Shown here one piece after another: positions 60,983-64,000 of a DNA stretch of 64,000 nucleotides. The position numbers and the translations under genes are program-made. The DNA is from Spongiibacter pelagi. GTDB taxonomy: Bacteria > Pseudomonadota > Gammaproteobacteria > Pseudomonadales > Spongiibacteraceae. Numbering within the stretch: position 1 is the stretch's first letter; the number at the start of each line of letters is the position of its first letter. Location of the stretch: the NCBI RefSeq assembly GCF_014705705.1, contig NZ_JACXLD010000002.1:186001-250000 (forward strand), in the 5' to 3' direction. A model generated the notes under the pieces. It was not told the DNA's origin and ran no database searches. It saw nothing but the letters and a program-made list of their open reading frames with translations.

Positions 60983-61674
60983 TGTTCTCGCATTGATGAT
61001 GGACCAACCGATAAGGCGAGAATCATGCTCAACTCGCAAAATGGACGACCACTTTCGGTTTTGAGTTGATTGAAGAATTCCTGCACTTTTTTAAGATCGC
61101 GTTGCGAGCTGGCCTGCGCCTTATCTAGTACGCCAACACTTTGGAGAGCGCTTAAAACATCCCGGCTGAGCACAAAGGTATCAACGCCCATAAAGCGTAA
61201 AAAGTATTGGCCCGAATTGCCGCCAAGGCGGCTGCCGTGTTTTTTCAAATAGGCCCATAGGCCGGTAATATCCTCGGCTGGCCAATCACTTAAAAATTGG
61301 CCAACACTGCCGTGCTCGCGGGCAATATCTAGCACCATCAACGCATTATCCTGAACGGCTTTAACTTTACTCAGATTGCGAACGATACGGGTGTCCCGCG
61401 CCATATCCTCAATTTCTTCCGGGCTGCGTGAGGCCAGCCAAAGTGGTTGAAAGGATTTAAACACTTCTTCAAAGCCCGGCCATTTGTTTTCAATAACCTT
61501 CCATACAAAACCTGCGCGAAAAATACAGGCGGCCATTTCTGCGAGATAGCGGTCGTCGCTCACCTTGCAAAGTTGCTTCGCGGTTTTCGCTTTTGGCAGG
61601 CGTGCATCAATAGCCTCGGCACTGCCATGTTGCTCCAATGCGCGCTGCCAGAATCGGGAAAATTCGTCGGCCAT
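60979..61674 (-). CDS. DNA-3-methyladenine glycosylase I family protein
   Basis: 231 residues. Helical Tag-type fold: 'MAACIFRAGFVWKVIENKWP' is the signature that contains the damaged-base pocket, and 'LRFMGVDTFVLSRDVLSAL' is the helix-hairpin-helix region. Standard Tag has Zn-binding Cys/His residues at the termini; those are not clear here, so this is a divergent paralogue. Probable role in repair of alkylated bases. Confidence 0.75.
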   Translation of the reverse strand: MADEFSRFWQRALEQHGSAEAIDARLPKAKTAKQLCKVSDDRYLAEMAACIFRAGFVWKVIENKWPGFEEVFKSFQPLWLASRSPEEIEDMARDTRIVRNLSKVKAVQDNALMVLDIAREHGSVGQFLSDWPAEDITGLWAYLKKHGSRLGGNSGQYFLRFMGVDTFVLSRDVLSALQSVGVLDKAQASSQRDLKKVQEFFNQLKTESGRPFCELSMILALSVGPSSMREH

Positions 61675-61749
61675 GTTTTTTTCTCTCTAAATGGCTAATA
61701 CAGACGGAGGATAGGGGGGCTGGTGGGGAATGTCTATGATGATCCCCAA

Positions 61750-61765
61750 ACTGTCACACGATAGT
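61750..61765. promoter_or_regulatory. Palindrome upstream of the KstD-like gene
   Basis: ACTGTC-N4-GATAGT, 6-base arms with one mismatch, 48 bases before the start codon. It could be an operator for a TetR-type regulator, the usual controllers of steroid genes, but no regulator is in the window. Confidence 0.35.
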
Positions 61766-61812
61766 AACGATAACAAAAACCCCTGTGGCGGGGATGTTCA
61801 AAAGGGAATTCC

Positions 61813-63525
61813 ATGACAGAGAAAAACTGGGATCACAGTGCCGATGTGGTCATTGTCGGCAGTGGTAACGGCGCGATGACCGCCGCCCTCAGTCTGTATG
61901 AAATGGGCGTAAAAGACGTTCTCATTATTGAAAAATCATCATTAATTGGCGGCACCAGTGCTACTTCGGGCGGTGGTGTTTGGATTCCAAATAATCGTTA
62001 TGCCAAAGCGGCAGGTGCTCAAGACAGCTTTGCCGATGCTAAACAATACCTGCTCAATACCACTCCCGACGGTGCAGTGCCTGAGGAAATGGTTGATGCC
62101 TATTTGCAGAATGGGCCCAAGATGGTGGAGTTTCTGCACCAGCGCAGCGATGTTCGCTATGTAACGCTTGAACACTATCCCGATTATTACACCAATATTG
62201 AGGGTTCGCGGGCCGGGCACCGTTCGATGGAGCCCGAGCGTTTCGATTCTTCTTTATTGGGTGAAGATGTGAAGCGTCTGCGTCCCTCCCATCATATGAT
62301 GAGGTTGTTCGACCGTATTTATTTTACTCAGGTTGAAGCAGCGTTACTGACTGTTCAAGGCAAGGGTTGGATTGCGCTTACCCTGAAATTAATGGCCAGT
62401 TTCTATTTTGATATTTTGTGGCGTTTGAAGGGTAATCCGAATAGCCGAAAAGTGTGCACTGGTGCGGCGGGTGTGGCGCGTCTTTGGTATTCACTCAAAA
62501 AGCGAAATATTCCGCTGTGGTCTGAAACCGCCATGCAAAACCTGATTGAAGATCAGGGGCGAGTTGTGGGCCTGTCGGTGAGTAAGGGCGGTAAAACCTT
62601 ATCGATTCAAGCGCGCAAGGGCGTGGTGTTGGCCGCAGGTGGTTTTGAAAAAAATCAGGCGATGCGCGAGCACTATCTGCCTGAACCCACTTCGGTAGAT
62701 TGGAGCGCCGGAGTCGAGGGCAATACCGGCGATGCGATTCGGGAAGGGATGCGTTTGGGCGCGGCCACGCGCTTAATGGATGGGGCTTGGTGGTGTACCA
62801 CCATTTCTGTTCCGGGCGAGCCGGCGCCGCGTTTAAGCATTATGGAAAAATCCTTTCCCGGTTCCTGTGTGGTGAATATGCAGGGTGAGCGTTTTGCCAA
62901 TGAGTCGCAAAACTATATGGCGTTTCAAAAAGATTTGTACAAAGCCCATACCAGTGAAGTGCCATGCTCCCCGATGTATCAAATTTTCGATGCCCGTTTC
63001 CGTCGCGACTATATTGTTGGCCCGCTGATGACCGCCAAGCTCAAGCCGGACAATCGGATTCCTAAAGAGTGGTTCGATACGCGCTTGGTGGGTAAGGCAA
63101 ATACGGTGAAGGAATTGGCCGAGCAGTTGGGCATCAATGCAGAAAATTTGGAAGCCACAGTGGCTAAAATGAACAGCTACGCAAAAACCGGTAGCGATCC
63201 GGATTTTCAGCGCGGTGACTCGGCTTATGACCGGTATTACGGTGACCCACGTTTTGAACCCAACCCCTGTTTGGGCGCTATTGATGAAGCGCCGTTTTAT
63301 GCCATTCGTGTCGATGCCGGTGACTTCGGCACCCAGGGTGGTTTGGTAACCAATCCCGATGCGCAGGTGCTCAAAGAAAATGGCGAGGCCATTGCCGGTC
63401 TTTACGCCACAGGCAATTGTAGTGCGGCGGTATTGCCGACGTATCCCGGGCCTGGCTCTACGCTGGGGCCGGCAATGACCTTTGCTTATCAGGCCGCTAA
63501 GCATATTAGTGGTTTTAAAGATTAA
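61813..63525 (+). CDS. KstD-family 3-ketosteroid dehydrogenase
   Basis: 570 residues. The N-terminal FAD motif is 'ADVVIVGSGNGAMTAALSL', with 'GGTSATSGGGVWIPNN'. Near the C-terminus 'TYPGPGSTLGPAMTFAY' keeps Tyr and Gly four apart (Y544, G548), the pair that holds the 3-keto group in Rhodococcus KstD. 'EHYPDYY' and 'ANESQNYM' contain Tyr residues at positions consistent with the other two active-site tyrosines. So a delta1- or delta4(5alpha)-3-ketosteroid dehydrogenase. The nearby OB-fold gene and the left-edge genes support steroid catabolism. AAAAGGGA precedes the ATG. Confidence 0.85.
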   Translation: MTEKNWDHSADVVIVGSGNGAMTAALSLYEMGVKDVLIIEKSSLIGGTSATSGGGVWIPNNRYAKAAGAQDSFADAKQYLLNTTPDGAVPEEMVDAYLQNGPKMVEFLHQRSDVRYVTLEHYPDYYTNIEGSRAGHRSMEPERFDSSLLGEDVKRLRPSHHMMRLFDRIYFTQVEAALLTVQGKGWIALTLKLMASFYFDILWRLKGNPNSRKVCTGAAGVARLWYSLKKRNIPLWSETAMQNLIEDQGRVVGLSVSKGGKTLSIQARKGVVLAAGGFEKNQAMREHYLPEPTSVDWSAGVEGNTGDAIREGMRLGAATRLMDGAWWCTTISVPGEPAPRLSIMEKSFPGSCVVNMQGERFANESQNYMAFQKDLYKAHTSEVPCSPMYQIFDARFRRDYIVGPLMTAKLKPDNRIPKEWFDTRLVGKANTVKELAEQLGINAENLEATVAKMNSYAKTGSDPDFQRGDSAYDRYYGDPRFEPNPCLGAIDEAPFYAIRVDAGDFGTQGGLVTNPDAQVLKENGEAIAGLYATGNCSAAVLPTYPGPGSTLGPAMTFAYQAAKHISGFKD

Positions 63526-63540
63526 CTGCGTTTATTCCAT

Positions 63541-63556
63541 GATGGCGCGTGCCATC
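63541..63556 (+). terminator. Short hairpin after KstD-like gene
   Basis: 'gatggc' and 'gccatc' are perfectly complementary around 'gcgt', 15 bases after the stop. No T-run, so of doubtful function on its own; a better terminator follows at 63613. Confidence 0.4.
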
Positions 63557-63612
63557 TTACTTGGCGCTGTTAATTGTATTGCCGGTATTCCTAGTCATCC
63601 CTGACATTCTCT

Positions 63613-63645
63613 AAGCCCGCGGAATAAGCGGGCTTTTCTTTTTCT
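63613..63645 (+). terminator. Rho-independent terminator
   Basis: 'aagcccgc' and 'gcgggctt' pair around 'ggaataa', followed by T-rich 'ttctttttct'. Ends the KstD-like transcript. The remaining ~140 bases probably carry the promoter of the next gene; 'ctagggag' at 63771-63778 is near its ribosome site. Confidence 0.88.
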
Positions 63646-63784
63646 AAACACTGTTCTGATCGTTTTTGTCAGCGGCCTGATCAAGCACGACATTGAGCGC
63701 TTTACTCTGCCAAACCCATACTCCTAACACACGATTTATGAGGGGTGCTTTGCATCCACCTTGTTACTCACTAGGGAGTTCGCT

Positions 63785-64000
63785 ATGTCCGCAGCGGCAG
63801 AATTACTCAGCCAGGAATTTACCTTAGGCTATACCTATACCCGTACCACCGGCCCAGTTGTCGGTGAATTTCTTACGGCATTGCGCGATAGAAAAATGCG
63901 CGGCATTAAGGGCAGCGATGGCCGCGTATTAATGCCACCTATGGAATACGATCCGGTCGATGCAGCAGCGCTCTCTGAGTTTGTCGATGTCGCTGATTGT
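63785..64000 (+). CDS. OB-fold/Zn-ribbon (DUF35) protein, N-terminal part
   Basis: The first 72 residues of a gene that runs off the window. 'YTYTRTTGPVVGEFLTALRD' then 'KMRGIKGSDGRVLMPP' and 'EFVDVADC' match the start of DUF35/OB-fold proteins such as ChsH2, which team with hydratase or aldolase/thiolase partners in steroid side-chain degradation. The usual Zn-ribbon Cys pair is not seen in this part. The partner gene is probably beyond 64000. Confidence 0.72.
   Translation, partial: MSAAAELLSQEFTLGYTYTRTTGPVVGEFLTALRDRKMRGIKGSDGRVLMPPMEYDPVDAAALSEFVDVADC

Overview
The window comes from a Gram-negative, probably marine or aquatic gammaproteobacterium. Support includes a complete rnfABCDGE operon, hda next to purM/purN, plsB, sthA, selO, a PA3496-family small protein, an OmpA/TSP3 porin and several outer-membrane beta-barrels. 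Steroid-catabolism genes at both edges suggest a steroid degrader of the Cellvibrionales/Spongiibacteraceae type (Zhongshania-like); that placement is inference. No rRNA, tRNA, CRISPR array, prophage or insertion sequence was recognised.

Layout. (1) 1-7023 (+): steroid C/D-ring and acyl-CoA catabolism. It holds the end of a FadA6-like thiolase, an SDR, a small outer-membrane protein, a pair of acyl-CoA dehydrogenases that probably form one heteromeric enzyme, an IpdF-like SDR and a second thiolase. Three related ~105-bp imperfect palindromes lie in its intergenic gaps. (2) 7063-14760 (-): nine same-strand genes. The first four are a 'thermostable hemolysin' GNAT-like protein, an AMP-forming ligase, a haem-oxygenase-like di-iron oxidase and an SDR. 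They are followed by an OmpR-type regulator, a histidine kinase, a cupredoxin, an FTR1 iron permease and an outer-membrane barrel. A PmrA-type box (CTTAAG-N5-CTTAAT) lies just upstream of the first gene. This is the best candidate for an undescribed system: a small-molecule pathway wired to iron uptake and its own two-component system. (3) 14860-30091: SelO, PlsB, a two-component pair, and a lipid-related region (LpxH-like phosphatase, OlsF-like fused acyltransferase, alpha/beta hydrolase, M14-type peptidase, MJ1255/VC2487-type glycosyltransferase, PAP2 phosphatase), a methyltransferase and SthA with a probable TTG start.

(4) 30256-35546: small acidic protein, DUF3014 protein, then a signalling block: a BLUF domain lacking two of its three key photochemical residues, an HPt protein, a PAS histidine kinase and a REC-DUF3369-HD-GYP c-di-GMP phosphodiesterase. 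(5) 35659-38908: leuA, an enlarged HolD-like protein, rimI and a hypothetical gene. (6) 38931-46871 (-): rnfABCDGE and metG. (7) 47180-54543: mrp/apbC, dcd, DUF3108, purN, purM, then divergent DUF2066, AI-2E/PerM transporter and hda. (8) 54712-60210: OmpA-family porin, then a cytoplasmic NarB-like molybdoenzyme with a DmsB-DmsC fusion. (9) 60332-64000: GNAT, Tag-like glycosylase, a KstD-family flavoprotein and the start of an OB-fold/Zn-ribbon protein, returning to steroid chemistry at the right edge.

Most of the middle of the window is ordinary core genome. The unusual material is region 2, the degenerate BLUF module, the OlsF-like/phosphatase pair, the DmsBC-linked NarB-like enzyme and the palindrome family.
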